Origin: Amborella trichopoda
Lineage: Eukaryota; Streptophyta; Magnoliopsida; Amborellales; Amborellaceae
Assembly: GCF_000471905.2 (NCBI RefSeq)
Contig: NW_006499207.1
Coordinates: forward strand, 711,438 to 775,437
Reading direction: 5' to 3'
Length of the DNA stretch: 64,000 nt
Position 1 is the first letter of the stretch; every line of letters starts with the position of its first letter. The notes below the pieces were generated by a model, which worked only from the letters and a program-made list of their open reading frames with translations, did not search any database and had not been told where the DNA came from. Position numbers and translations under genes: made by a program. This document shows positions 11,216 to 22,900 of this stretch, piece after piece.

Positions 11216-11800
11216 ATGGCGTCTCGTTCGATACTCACCGAATTGCTTAAGGAGGAAAGGTCCAATGGAACCAACTTCTCCGAATGGAGAAGGAAAATTG
11301 GTTATGTGTTTCATGAAGGTGGTCTATTGTCATTTTTTACTTCTATACGACCTAATCCACCCACAATCAATACTCTTCAAGTTGTTAAGATGCATATGAG
11401 ACATGGCATAACAAAAACCAAAGTGTCATGAATATTATTTTTGCAACCATGATTCCTTTGTTAAGGAGTATGAGAATTCCGTATGTGTCAAAGATATTAT
11501 GGAGAGCATGGAAAAGAAATACGAAACACCGAATGAAACTCAAAGGATCATTAGAATGATGAATCTCATGTGTTACAAAAATGGATGATCACACCAAAGT
11601 GGGTGATCATCTAAGAGAGTTCGAGAGTTGTATAAGAGAGAGTGAGAGAGCCGGTTACTCATGTGATGAGGTGACACAAAAGACGATGTTTGTTCTTTCG
11701 ATCTCACCCTCATGGGAGACCTTTGTGGCCAATTTGATGGCCAAATTTGTGCCTACAACAGTGGAAGAAATTGCATTTTTCATGGAAGGGGAAGAGTAAA
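11216..11800 (+). pseudogene. copia gag remnant
   Basis: Starts MASRSILTELLKEER, followed by a NGTNFSEWRRKI block that resembles the N-terminal copia gag signature in which a polar loop and Trp precede the matrix-like helix. The second half, near 11581-11799, resembles the UBN2-type gag segment, with residues such as VGDHLREFE. No clear CCHC knuckle follows; a Lys/Gly-rich stretch near 11930-12000 stands where it is expected. Decayed. Confidence 0.7.
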
Positions 11801-12329
11801 GAGGATAACAATGGATGGACTATCTTCCATAGTCCATATGGTAAAATCTCACCAACCTTACTCCTATCTCTGCTTCTCTTCCTAACTCTTCTATGTTGAT
11901 TACATGTAATGTGCGAGTGAGTGGGAGTGATAATGCTAAGAACAAGAAAGAAAAAGGGAAAACGTAAATGGAAAGGGAAGGGGAAGCAAAAGGAAAAATC
12001 CTACTCCCCTTATCCATTTAGCCCTTACCCTCCTAAAGCCCATTCCTACCGACTAAACCATGCTAGCCCCATGCCTTTTAGGCCTAAACCACCACCCACA
12101 TCCATGATGGTAGGTGGGAGGTTGATTTGGCCCTCAAGCCAAGATTATTCGAAGGTGCAAAATTAGATGCAAAAAATACAGGCATACCTAAAAGTGTTAT
12201 AGGTATCCTCCTCCTCCACAAAACCCTCATTTTGCTCCTAAGCTCAATACCAGTAAGCCTCCTGCTAATATCCATGGAGGACCAAAGAAAGAGAGAGTAT
12301 GTGTGGTTCATGAGACTTTGATTACCAAT

Positions 12330-13300
12330 AAGGAGGCAGATGTGTGGGTTCTTAACTCGGGGGACTACTGTCCATGTGACAAATTCTATTAAGGGCTTTA
12401 GAAGGTTTTATGATGTCAAACTCGGCACCCATAATCTTTGTGTGGGTGGAAATCAAATAGAAAAGATCTTAGAAAACAGGGACTATGTGTTGGATCTCAC
12501 TAATGGTGAGACTCTCATGCTTAAGGACACCCTCTATGCACCCGGGATGAGGAAGAATCTCATCTCGGTCTCCAAGATGAGTAAAGCCGGATTTGTACTC
12601 TTGTTCAAGGAGGAAAAGGTTTATGTGCATGATGGCTCTATCAATGGTGACCTTGTTTTTGTAGGCCACTTGGTTCAAGGGCTTTAAGAAATTAAAATGA
12701 AAAGGAGTTTGCTTACTTGGGTGATGATTTACAAAATTTTACTTTACGGCATTTAAGGTTAGGTAACATTAATCCATCTAGAATGCATGTTATGATGAAA
12801 AAATAATTGCTTGATAAAATGAATATCGATTCTCATAACAGATGCGAGGCATGCCTTAAAGGAAAGATGATAAAGAAGTCCCACCAAAAGGTCGAAAGGG
12901 TCCATAGTCTTTTAGAACTAATCCACTCGGATGTGTCTGGATCTATGAGTGTGCCTACCATGGGGCACATGAGGTACTTCATAATGTTCATTGATGACCA
13001 TTCCCGTTTTGGTCACATCTATCTCATGAGAAACAAAAAGTGAAGCCATAACTAAATTCCAACAATATAAAATGGAAGTAGAAAACCAACTAAGTCGCAC
13101 CATCAAAACCTTTAGATCAGATAGGGGTGGGGATTACACGTCTCAAGCCTTCCAAGATCTTTGTGTCCAATATAGAATTGTCCAACAAACCACCATGCCT
13201 TACTCACCCAAAAAAAATGGGGTTGCCGAGAGAAGGAATAGGACCCTAGTTGAGATGGTGCGAAGAATAATGAGACCGTTAATCTTGGACTAGAGTTTTG
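12330..13300 (+). pseudogene. copia protease and integrase remnant
   Basis: Near 12345-12400 the reading resembles the copia aspartic protease segment (a VLNSG-type site, then THVTNSIKGF-like residues). Around 12480-12680 is the pre-integrase segment, with TLMLKDTLYAPGMRKNLIS. Integrase follows: a CEACLKGKM zinc-binding end near 12845, LELIHSDVSG near 12915, and FRSDRGGDYTSQAF and NGVAERRNRTL near 13110-13250, which are core integrase signatures. Decayed, with several breaks. Confidence 0.8.
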
Positions 13301-13538
13301 GGGGGAGGCGATTCTAACCGCCACATATGTCCTTAATTGCACTCCCACCAAATGAATGCAATCAACTCTTTACCAACTCTTCATGGGGCAATCTCCCTCA
13401 ATAAAGCACCTCAAGGTTTGGGGATGTTCAGCCCATGTTCTCATACCATCCCAAAATAGGTCCAAACTTGATCTTAAAACCATAAATGTGTTTTCATAAG
13501 ATACCCGTTATGGGCAGGGATTTAGGTTTTATAACCTC

Positions 13539-14640
13539 TTGAATCGTAATGTGATTGAAAGCCTTGATGTCCATTTCCTTGAATATGAATTCCTTGAGAG
13601 AGAATCAACCCAAAAGAGAGTAAGCTTCCATGAGCTTCAGCCTAACAAAGAAATTGAAACCATCCCATTTAGGCGAAGTGAGAGAATAAGGAGACCACCT
13701 ACCTTTCCTACCTTTTTCTCTTACCTTGGGGAGGATTATGAGAGGATTAGTGAAGAACCCGATGATGAACCTTGTTCTTATCTACATGCTATGTCTTGTT
13801 CGCATCCTAAGTTATAGAAGGAAGCCATGCAAGATGAGATAAATTCAATCATAAAGAACCATGTATGGGTGTTAGTCTGATTACCATCTAACCTTAGATT
13901 CATTGGATATAAGTGGATATTCAAATAGAAACTTAACTCCGAAGGACGTATTGAAAAATACAAGGCAAGACTTGTAGCAAAAGGTTTTACTAAAAAAGAA
14001 AGGGTAGATTATTTTGACACCTATTCACCTATTGCCAAAATGCCTTCAAATAGGATGATCATATTCATAGCAGCCTACCTTGACCTAGAATTGCATCAAA
14101 TGGATGTGAAAACCGCCTTCTTAAATGGTGACCTAGAAGAGGATATATACATGAACCAACACGAGCATTTTGTTGCAAAAGGAAAGGAAAAGTTCATATA
14201 CAAACTTAACAAATCACTTTATGGTCTGAAAAAAGCTTCAAGAAGATGGTTCCTCAAGTTCCACCAAACCCTGATTAGATGTGGATTCAAACCAAATGAG
14301 GATGACCATTGTGTATACCATAAGATCAGTGGGACTGTCATTACTTTCATTACTTTATATGTGGATGACATTCTAATAGCTAGTAGCACTCTAGATCATA
14401 TAAGGGACACAAAAGCAATGCTATCAAGTAATTTTGATATGAAAGATATGGGAGAGGCTTCGTATGTGTTAGGCATTCATATTATAAGAGATAGAGCAGC
14501 CCACACTATTCAATTATCTCAATCTACATATTGCAAGAAAGTTCTTGAGAGATTTGGTATGAGTGAATCCAAGCTTATAGATACACTTATAGAAAGGAGA
14601 GAAAAAATTAAATGTCAATATGAAACCAAACAATGATCTT
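13539..14640 (+). pseudogene. copia integrase C-terminal part and reverse transcriptase remnant
   Basis: The first part (to about 13800) is the linker after integrase, with the RRSERIRRPP-type motif common before copia RT. RT follows: KARLVAKGFTKKE near 13965, HQMDVKTAFLNGDLEEDIYM near 14095-14150, KSLYGLKKASRRW near 14210, and the catalytic YVDD near 14360. A MKDMGEASYVLGI block is at about 14440. The longest open piece here is 198 codons, the best preserved coding segment of the element. Decayed. Confidence 0.85.
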
Positions 14641-14769
14641 GAGAGAAATGAGATGGAAATGATCCCGTATCGGAGTGCCATAGGATCACTAATGTATTTA
14701 ACCATGGGAACTAGACCCGATCTAGCTTTTTCTCAAAGCTTGATTGGTCGATTCCAAAGTGATCCTTGA

Positions 14770-15330
14770 TTTGAACATTGGAAAGCCGTGAAAAGAATCA
14801 TGAGCTATTTGAAAAGAACATTGATTATAGAGTAACTTATGGCAATGTGAGTAAACTTAAAATTTTGGGATACACAAAATCCGACTATCAAGGAGACCCG
14901 AATGACTCGAGATCCACTTTGGGTTATCTGTTTCTTTATGAGGGTGGTGCCATTTCTCGGCTCACCAGAAAGAAAGACACTGTAGCCCTATCTATCATCG
15001 AATCCGAGTATATGAATTTAAGTTCCATAACTTTAGAAGCCATTTAGATTAAGAAATTCTTGAATCATCTTAACTTCAACATTCTAAAACATGGAACTAT
15101 TAGAATCATGTGTGATAATCAAGCTGCAATAGCAATGGCGGTTTAACCAAGGTTCCACAACAAGTCAGAGCACATTAAAGCTTAATATCATAGAGTAAGA
15201 GAATAGATAACAGCTGGTGAAGTAGAAGTTGGTTACATTCCATCTGAGGTTATGCATGCAGATCCATTAACTAAAGGCTTCGGGGTAAATGATTTTGTGA
15301 GGCACGTGCATGAGATGGGTTTAAGGAGGT
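14770..15330 (+). pseudogene. copia RNase H remnant
   Basis: Contains a DYQGDPNDSRSTLGYLF block near 14882, resembling the copia DADWAGD...STSGY signature, then a SIIESEYMNLSS segment near 14990 that parallels the catalytic Glu region. It closes with HADPLTKGF near 15250, the usual end of copia pol. About 140 bp of non-coding DNA then leads to the polypurine tract. Decayed. Confidence 0.8.
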
Positions 15331-15452
15331 TGACAAAAGTTGTTCTTACTTTGTCTATTGGTTGTGAATGATAAATGCATGGATAAGTATGCATGCTTTG
15401 ATTTATTGTGAACGATAATGATAGAGAGATATACGAATTTAGGCCTCAAAAG

Positions 15453-15609
15453 GCTAAGTTGGAGAATGTTGGAAATATGGTCTATGAAGGCCTAAATTTC
15501 AGTAGTTTCTCATTTAGTGGGAGCGATTAAGAGATTGAAATCTTGGTATCTTGCGAAATAGAGTCCAGATTCTTTTACCCCAAGTATGCATGAAACATCG
15601 AGAGTTCAC
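15453..15609 (+). repeat. copia polypurine tract and start of 3' LTR
   Basis: AAGTTGGAGAA precedes TGTTGGAAATATGG at 15467, the usual copia arrangement. Only 143 bp of the 3' LTR is present before the Tat LTR start at 15610. Confidence 0.8.
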
Positions 15610-16345
15610 TGTTGGAAGATATTTTTCTTCATCATGGGGCCCCTGCTTAATAAAATCTTAGTAAACAGTGGAAATCCCAACAGTCTCATAATAGCCCCAG
15701 AACAGGCAAAGATCTTCATGCGGTCTCTCAGAAGCCTACTGCCAAGTTTTGTCGCATTCCGACATGTCTAAGGTAGTGCAAACTGAGAAACAGTTCCGAC
15801 AGAGTCAGCTCTAGCACCTAAAAACGGTCTATAACTAGAGCTACATTTTTGGAATTTCAAATTGATATAAGACCACCACCATTGGATTCGACATGGTTGA
15901 AAAACCCCAAGGGTCAAATTTTAGCTCGAACGGGCATTCCAATAAGACGTTATAGGCAAAAGAGTGAAACAAGAGGAGTCGCACGCTATTCCTGTACAGC
16001 CACCCTGCAACTCCACACCATTGAAGGGACATTCATGACTAGTGACTTTCGACTCTCACATATCACTCGTCTAAGGTCAGATCAAGCCCAAACTTTGTGA
16101 ATGCATTCGTCTCATCAAGATGAGTGTTTTGATATGTGGAGCGCGAAGAAAAGCTAGAGAGAAGTTATTGATCTGTGAAGAAAGTGCAGGAAAATCAGCA
16201 GCATTATGCCTCTCTCGAGTAGCCAAATCACACTGCTCACGAGCCCGATCGATGTGAGACCAATTCCATCGCGTACGTAAGGTCTCGGGCTATGTTTGAC
16301 CCGAACTCTGTGCATGATGAACGGCTGGATTCCTCAAAAGGCCGG
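15610..16345 (+). mobile_element. Tat LTR fragment, forward arm of palindrome
   Basis: Begins TGTTGGAAGATATTTTTC and runs parallel to 61888-62640 and 41548-42300 through the U3. It stops near 16345, where the same LTR sequence resumes on the other strand. Its left edge cuts the copia 3' LTR after TTCAC. Confidence 0.75.
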
Positions 16346-16953
16346 ATCAGCAACTTTTTTCTAGTTTTTCTCTTTGCTCGGGCATCTTCGTGAGGTGCAC
16401 CGCCTATCGAAACGCTTGTCTCGATGAGTGAATATGCTCATAAAATTTAAGCACGATATGACTTGGAATGAGTGAGATATAGGCCCCGAAACTCACTGCC
16501 CGTGATTGTGAAAATACCCACCTTTAATGTTGTGCAGAGTGGCCGCACGGGGATATTATGCGACCTACCCCTTTTCGGTATTTTACTCATAACTTTGTCC
16601 TGGAGTGCCCGTTTAAGCCTAAACATCATCCATAGGGGTTTTCGACTGTGCCGGATCCAATGGAAGTGGTCCCATTGCTATTTGACACACAAAAAATGTA
16701 GTTCTAGTTACAGAGTTCATTTCAAGGTGCTAGAGGCCTATTTTGTCGAAATTGTTTCTTTGTGTTCACTGCCTTAGATATGTTTCATTGCATTGTAACT
16801 TGGGAGGTGGCCTTTTGAAGTTCTTATGAAAATCTTGATCAGTTCTAGGGATTCTGAGACTTTTGAAATTTCCACTGTATGTTGACGCTTTATTGACATG
16901 CTTCCTCTTTATTCTATATCAAGGACGAAGGTTCTGAAAAATGTGTTCAAACA
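16346..16953 (-). mobile_element. Tat copy 1: 3' LTR piece (reverse arm of palindrome)
   Basis: Reads on the minus strand from TGTTTGAACACATTTTTC at 16953. The internal side of the boundary (16954-16965, GCTTGCCCCACC on the plus strand) is the reverse of the Tat polypurine-like tract, so this is the 3' LTR end of the minus-strand element whose pol lies at 21389-24707. It joins the forward arm near 16345. Confidence 0.75.
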
Positions 16954-18299
16954 GCTTGCCCCACCGAATGTTGTACTTCGATAGAAGTGAGAAGGTGAAC
17001 ATTCGAAAATTTTCTTCGGCTTTATTACTTTTTTCTTCTTAACCATAAGACCACGTGAACACCGAGGAGATTCATGCAATGCTGCAATTAGAATGCTCAG
17101 ACGTTTGGATGCAATCTACATGTCTATTCGTGGAGACTTTAGGGGGAGAAAAGACATTTTTTTCGGGGATCTTGTCGAAGTCCTCACCCTCACACGGACT
17201 ATTTGTGATTCTGAAGCTGAGGATTTTGTATGGACCTCTATAGTCAGAATCAGGTCCGTCTGGCACCTTGGTGAAGGGATTTGTTCCCATTTGGTCTGAG
17301 TTTCATTTTTTTTTATTGACATCCAAAGAGCCTTTGGTCGGCCTTGTTTGCTGGTACACCATGTTTGCTTTTGACAAGCAGGGTACCTCTATGGTCCCTC
17401 TTCTACCGAGTCCAGTCGAGGGTTTTTTGTTGGCCTGTCCCAAAAGTCTAGGCCTGTCAGTGAGGGAGGGATTTTGGTGAGGTGTCACCCTGAAGTCTCT
17501 GGCAGGCTCCACCCTGGATTTGTCAGTTTCTTACCTTCGTGGCGTCTTTTGTTTGTTGGAATGACTTTCATATTTGTTTGTTCTGGATGGTTAGCTGAAG
17601 GGCCTTTTTCCGGTGTTCGTCTGCGTTGTGCATCAGATATTCCTTGGCGGGTAGGGTACCTCAGTTTATCGAGGTGACCGGCTTTGAGTGTAATCCCTAC
17701 CCACTATTAGCAATCTCATGTAAAAGGTCCCAAGTCATGACTGACTTAGCCTTCTTGGGGCGTCTCTGGCATCTTGGAGTGCATTTAGTGGCCTCTTGAG
17801 AATGATGCTCTTCTTCATGAGACTTGTCTTCTTGGCGAGTCTTCTGTCTTTCGAGTCCTTTTGCAAGTGAACTCAAGCTGTCAGAATCGTTTCCTTGAAG
17901 CTCATATTTTTTAGTCCTGATATTGTGACACCAGGGATTTTCTTCTTTTTGAGTGTGGGCTGAAGTCGCCTGTTGAGGCGAGCACTGCATCAACATGTTT
18001 ATTGGTCCAAGCGTCCTTCGTGGATTCTTACTTGAACTTGGGAAGCAGCGCCTTAGAGACGGTTTTCATCAACTTCCTTTTATTTGAGGTTTTTTTTTTT
18101 TACCCATGACCTTTAGGCCATGTCCACCCTTTCTATCTGTTTTTTACTCACAATGCCCTTTCAAGTTTTCATCGTGCCCCTGTTTTTATTTTAGCAGAAT
18201 TCTTTTACTCATAGTTTCATGACCATGCCCGTCTGTCATTTTAACTCATGGCGTTTCCTTATCTAGGTATACACCGTGCCCTTTTTTTATTTTTTCTTT

Positions 18300-19010
18300 T
18301 CTTATTATGAAGGCATGTTTAGGGTCATGCCTCCAGGATTTGTGCTAAGCAGTTTATCATCATGCGGCCAGGACGTGTACTATGGTTTAAGGTCATACAA
18401 TTGGACCATAATGGAGATGGATAACAGTTTGTTGAGGCCATGGAGTGAGTATGGTGATGGTTTTAGCTCACTTTGGGGAGAGGGCACGAGATTTCCTGTG
18501 AAAGTTGGATGATGTACGAAAGGTGGGTGAAAAATGGTGACCCACTAGCTTACGACGAGTATGGGTGGTGGAATGGTTCACCGTTTTTTGAGCATAGGTG
18601 AGACTCACTGGGGAATGATGAAAGATGATGAAATGAATGGATTCACTGGGGAGGTAATGACGGTGGTGCGCGCACAGAATGGGTCGGTTAGGGAAGACGT
18701 GTGTGAAAATACACGTAAAAGGTGTGTGTGTTTATGAGGGGCAAGTTTAAGGTCATGCCTCTTAGACCTGTGCAAAGCCGTTTAATGTCATGCGGCCATG
18801 ACGAGCACTATAGTTTAAGGTCATATAGCTTGGACCGTGGTTCTGCAATTTAAAGTCATACAACTAGAACCATGCAGTTTAATGTCGTGCGGCTAGACCT
18901 CTGCTATATTTTACGGTCATATACATTGGACCATGCAGTTTTGGGTCGTGCACCTGAACCAAAGCTGTCCAGTTTAAGGTCATGTAGCCAGGACCAACGC
19001 GTGGGTTGCC
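18300..19010. repeat. GGTCATG/TTTAA tandem array, about 35-bp unit
   Basis: Imperfect units carry TTTAAGGTCATGCGGCCA or TTTAAGGTCATACA followed by a GGACC block. The same array, reversed, is at 51740-52240 and briefly at 56080-56165 and 49320-49450, which confirms that both are copies of one 3' non-coding region. A stretch of about 300 bp (18480-18720) inside it contains GTGAGTATGG-like sequence with fewer repeats. Confidence 0.75.
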
Positions 19011-19079
19011 ATGTGCGTGAAACTGCATGGGGAATTAATCTATAGATGGGAATTTGACTCCTTGGGGTTAAAATTGTTA

Positions 19080-19350
19080 AGGCCAACACGGGGTTCAGAT
19101 GGGAAGACCGACTTCATTAGTGGTAATGGGAACAGGTGTGGGTCCCTCAGGTGAAAAATCGTACCCCAGTCCTAGATGTAAGGTAGACCCACTAGGGGCT
19201 GCAGTAGTAAAAATGATCCTAACTCCACTGGGGATAATGAGCTGCAGTACAATTATGACTCCTACTAGTAATGAGAAGTCATGGCCTGGGTAGAACAACC
19301 TAGGTACCACTCCGTTGGGGATCATAAGTCATGGTCAAGGTGAAAATTCA
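19080..19350 (-). repeat. Repeats resembling the primer-tRNA end (copy 1)
   Basis: The plus strand has AACTCCACTGGGGAT at 19221-19235 and weaker forms near 19185, 19309 and 19349; on the element's own (minus) strand these read ATCCCCAGTGGAGTT. Two more ACTCACTGGGG forms lie near 18600 and 18645. Confidence 0.65.
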
Positions 19351-19384
19351 TTGGGGATGACAGTAATAAGACACGCACGGCTTT

Positions 19385-19620
19385 TTGCATGGGGCCTGTG
19401 ACAATGCACTGTTTAGAACACAATCAACACTAAGCACAACGAACGTTATTTCTTGGACACACAGTCGGCGTTGGGTTGTTGAGAACACTGCAGACGCTGA
19501 GGACAGCTCGCGCCGTCTTTTGAATATAGCCGGCACTGAGTCACTGAGAACACAACCGACGTTAGGTAGTTTTGACAACATAGCCGGCGTTGGGTGTGGG
19601 TTAATGTTCGGTCTTTGACC
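19385..19620 (+). repeat. CCGGCG-core tandem array upstream of antisense promoter-like block (copy 1)
   Basis: Degenerate units of about 40 bp with cores such as CAGTCGGCGTTGGGT, CAGACGCTGAG and CATAGCCGGCGTTGGGT. Its place, 170-400 bp before a TATA-like block, matches 29040-29790 and 39590-39925. Confidence 0.7.
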
Positions 19621-19784
19621 CGAGCCCGATCCAGTTTTTGCCTTTGTCGCATGGGATTTCATGGGCGATGTTAATACTTGCCTTGGACCTTGGGTCAGAA
19701 CCCGACCCGGTCTGGCTCATTGATGTTTGGCCTTCTTCGACGTAACTGGGATTTTAAGTTTGCGAGGGGTATTTGAGGAAAGCA

Positions 19785-21285
19785 TCGGCTATCAAAAGGG
19801 GTAAACTCCATTTTCACTGTTTTTCACAGAAGGGTAAAAAGACTTAAGGTGAATTTTGTTTTAGCAGTGAGAAAGAGATTTCCAGCAACGAGCTTCGACA
19901 AACATAGGGTGTTCCGAAAAGGGTTGACGGGAGGTTTTCCAGCAAGCAGGGGAGGTTCTGGTCGAGCAAGGAGATGTTTGCGGAAAGGAGGTAAGATTTC
20001 ATCAGAGTTACAGGAGTTTCTCGGCCAGTACAGGGGTTTTTTCGAGGAACAGGGGAACTCCGAGCATGGTTTTGTGAGTTCTGACGAAGGGAAGAGAGGT
20101 AGAAATTACAAAAGAGGGCTGCTCAGGGCTTTCCAATAGTGATTGGTAGTTTTTCGACCGGTGCTTGCGGTTTCCCAGCAACTTGGAGGAAGTCGAAGAG
20201 GGTTTCCAGCTCCATAAGGGCATTTTCGACAGGAATCGAAGGGTGCGAGGAAACGACCTGTCATTGAAGGCGGACGGTTGCGGGAAGGCGAACAATTGCC
20301 ATTGGAATCATCGAGGAGACAAATCGTGCAATCATCTCGGAGACAAAGCATCTTAGGTCAGAAAACGAGGGGTCTCGGGAACCGAGGAAGCACAAAAAAG
20401 AAGAGTAACCAGGAGGCGATCAGTCACAGCACAACCGGTGTTGACTTTGAATACAGAGCCAGCGCTGGATTTTTTAAAAGCATAACCAACGCAAACACAG
20501 TCGACACAGACCCTCATAAAAGGCAGCCGGTGCTGGGGGATAGAAGCACAGCCAACACTTAGCCTTTAGAAGACACAGCCGACGCTGAGAGTTAGCGACA
20601 CAGCCGATGCTAGCCTTTGGAGAATACAGCCGATGCTAGCTTCTGATGGTGCTTTACCAGTGCATGGTCGGCGTCATGACGTGCATGGTGTTGCTCGCAT
20701 GTGGCAGTGAGTCACATGTGGTAATTGTTTCACACGGCGATGAGCCATGTGCGACGATGTTCAAGCACGGCGTTGTCTTGGGTAGGCAGAGGGTGGTGAC
20801 GAGTAGTAAAGCTTGTCTTATGACGCCCGTTGGAAGCCAAGTCCTCCAAGACAATAGTGAAGTCCATGTTGTTCTATGGAAGGGTTTCCACTATGAACAG
20901 GGTATGCTCTCCAGCGTAGGCCAGTTCCTTGCCAAAGAAGTCTGCTTGGTATGTTTGATATACTCGTCAGATACATTGAAGCTGACTCTCCAAGTGGTTT
21001 TGCTTCTTCTTCATGATGAGGGTGTTTCTTTGGTGGGTTTGCTTCTTCTTCATGAAGAGAGCATTTATTTAGTGGGTTCTCTCCTTCTTGATGAAGAGAG
21101 CATTTCTTTTTGGTCTGTAACCGTCCTCTTATCCTCAGATGCAAGAGCAACACTGTGAGTTTCAGTTTGTAACCATCCTTTTATCCTTTGATGCAAGAGT
21201 TTTGTAACTTTCCTAATAATGGGTCTTTTTTATTGTAACTTGTAACTCCTTTTAATGCAATAAAAAGGATTAAGCTTTGCTTGGA
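19785..21285 (+). other. Opposite-strand transcription-unit-like segment in Tat 3' region (copy 1)
   Basis: On the strand opposite to pol, the block TTTGAGG, then GCATCGGCTATCAAAAGGGG (19782-19801) matches TATA-bearing blocks at 29911 and 40133. About 1.45 kb downstream is AATAAAA (21259-21265) in a T/A-rich context, matched by 31451-31457. A 170-codon open frame (20646-21158) lies near the end; it encodes a Leu/Val-rich peptide with LLLLHDEG-type internal repeats. The corresponding 30625-31011 frame shares VGSQ...DNSEVHVVLWKG. Antisense ORFs between pol and the 3' LTR are known in Tat elements; that this is one is inference. Copy 1's TATA has decayed. Confidence 0.5.
20420..20645 (+). repeat. 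CCGACGCTG-core tandem array, downstream of antisense promoter-like block (copy 1)
   Basis: Units such as CACAGCCGACGCTGAG and CACAGCCGATGCTAGC, about 35-45 bp apart. Parallel to 30600-30780. Confidence 0.75.
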
Positions 21286-21388
21286 CTTTCTGACTTGCTT
21301 TTTCTTTATCATCCTCTTAACATTTTTACTTCTGTGCATTTAGTCTCTTTTTCTTGAGTATGCATCATGGGTAGTATTTCTTTAAATA

Positions 21389-22900
21389 TCACCCATTGAT
21401 AGGGGGCATTGCCTCCTCTCCACCCTGATGTGCCAATATGTAGGCTCCATTTGGCTCGACTTTCTTGAGTATAATGGGACCTTCCCACTTGGGTTCAAAT
21501 TTCCCTTTACACCGACCATGCATAACGATCAGCCTCTTGATGGCCAGAACTAGATCCCCACGGGCAAATGAGCAGATCTTAACTGAGTTGCCAAAAGCCC
21601 TCTTCATCCTCCCTTGGTTGAGTTCAAGGTTCTGCTGATCCTCAAACCTTTTTTTGTCGAGTGCATCCCATTCTTGATATCGGAGTTTGACTCTCTCATC
21701 TTCAATTAGTCCTTGATGTATAGCGACACACAGTGAAGGGATTTGAATTTCGAGAGGTAAAACTTCTTCACCTCCATACACCAAAGAATAAGGAGTGGAA
21801 TTAGTAGCATTTCTTGTGGTAGTGCGATAGGCCCACAAGGCTTCGGGAAGCTTCTCGTGCCAGTTCCTCTTGATCTTTGATACAGATTTTCGTTAAATAT
21901 TACACAGGGTTTTATTGAAAGCCTCATCTAATTTGTTGGCTCGAGGGTGATACATAGTCTAGTACTTCCATTCGAAGCCGAACTGATTAACCAACCGATC
22001 ATTGTGATGACTCCAAAATTGAGGGCCATCGTCTGAGATAATCGGATCAGGCACCCCAAATCAGTATATAATGTGATGTCAAACGAAGTTGGCCACTATT
22101 GTCCGAGGAACTTGCTTAAGGGGAATCACTTCAGCCCATATAGAGAAATAATCTATTACAGCTAGAATTAAGACGTGACCCATTGCCGATGGAGGGTCAA
22201 TAGGCCCTATAATGTCCATACCCCATTGTGAGAAGGGCCATGACGCCACTGTAGGGTGTAAGGGCTTTGGAGGCTAGTGAACAAAGCTTGAATGGATCTA
22301 GCACACCTGGCACTTCTTAGCATAGTTTAAGGAATCAACAATCATCGAAGGCCAATAGTACCCCAACCTGCGTATCCGTTCATAGAGCTTGGGATCAGAC
22401 TAATGCAATCCACAGATTCCTGAGTGTCCTTCTTCCATGACCTTATTTGCTTCTTGTGCGTCCACACATCTAAGAAGAATGCCATCAAATGACTGCCTGA
22501 AGAGAGCCTCTCCTTCAAGGAGGGTATACTTGGTAGACATTCGACGCACACTGTTGCACTCGCCACTGTCCTCCGAAAGTCTACCATGTCTTAGAAAATT
22601 AGTGATGGGCTCTCTCCAATCTTCTACCTGTTCAATTTCTGTGCATATTGGGTCGAAGAAATCTAGTTCCTGGCTTTGAACCTTAGCTCCCAGACTCCTT
22701 GCCGTTTCGTGTTTCATTTTAATAACTTCTTTAGCTGAAAAAAGTGCTCTGAATGGATAAGGAGGGCACTCGGGGAAGATATTTCTCTCATCATCCGCAT
22801 CTACCTCGGTTCTTAATTCACACTCTACCACCCAGACAAGTGTGGGCCCTGATGAGGATAATTGAATTGTAGCCCCGAGTTTTGCAAGTGCATCTGCTTA
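21389..22900 (-). pseudogene. Tat copy 1: integrase remnant
   Basis: Read on the minus strand. The N-terminal side (22831 to 22400) has TKYTLLEGEALFRQSF, DGILLRC and HSGICGLH, which is the HHCC-type zinc-binding segment. The core continues through 22350-21950, with a recognisable DIIGPI-type segment on the minus strand near 22200. The C-terminal part (21838-21389) includes WAYRTTTRNATNSTPYSLVY and later KWEGPIILKKVEPNGAY, a typical Tat integrase end. Integrase would insert element cDNA into the genome. Decayed, with several breaks. Confidence 0.85.

Larger units (their letters stand above)
9007..15609 (+). mobile_element. Ty1/copia retrotransposon, decayed, 3' LTR cut short
   Basis: Parts in order: 5' LTR (9007 to about 11138), initiator-Met type primer site, gag, protease/integrase, RT, RNase H, polypurine tract, and the first 143 bp of the 3' LTR. 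The domain order, with integrase before RT, defines Ty1/copia; I cannot place the lineage firmly. The coding part has roughly ten breaks. The shared 143 bp of the two LTRs differs at about 20 positions by eye, mostly transitions. At the plant LTR rates often used this suggests an age of several million years, with wide uncertainty. A Tat LTR piece adjoins within its 3' LTR at 15610. Confidence 0.85.
16954..21388 (-). mobile_element. Tat copy 1: long 3' non-coding region
   Basis: About 4.4 kb between the integrase end (21389) and the 3' LTR (16953). It has no pol or gag similarity. From the LTR side it holds a unique block (16954-18270), a GGTCATG/TTTAA array (18300-19010), PBS-complement-like repeats (18600-19350), a CCGGCG-core array (19385-19620), the opposite-strand promoter-like block (19740-19850), a second CCGACGCTG array (20420-20645) and an opposite-strand poly(A) signal (21259). 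Long, fast-changing 3' regions rich in tandem repeats are known for the Tat/Ogre lineage. Segments of it recur in reverse at 51360-52334 and 55824-56910, and directly at 28641-31534 and 39576-41000. Confidence 0.75.

Noticed and set aside
16954-18270. A host gene between the LTR and the arrays
   Set aside because: Several overlapping short frames occur on both strands, and much of the stretch (17560 on) reappears reversed at 55824-56910 as part of the Tat 3' region.
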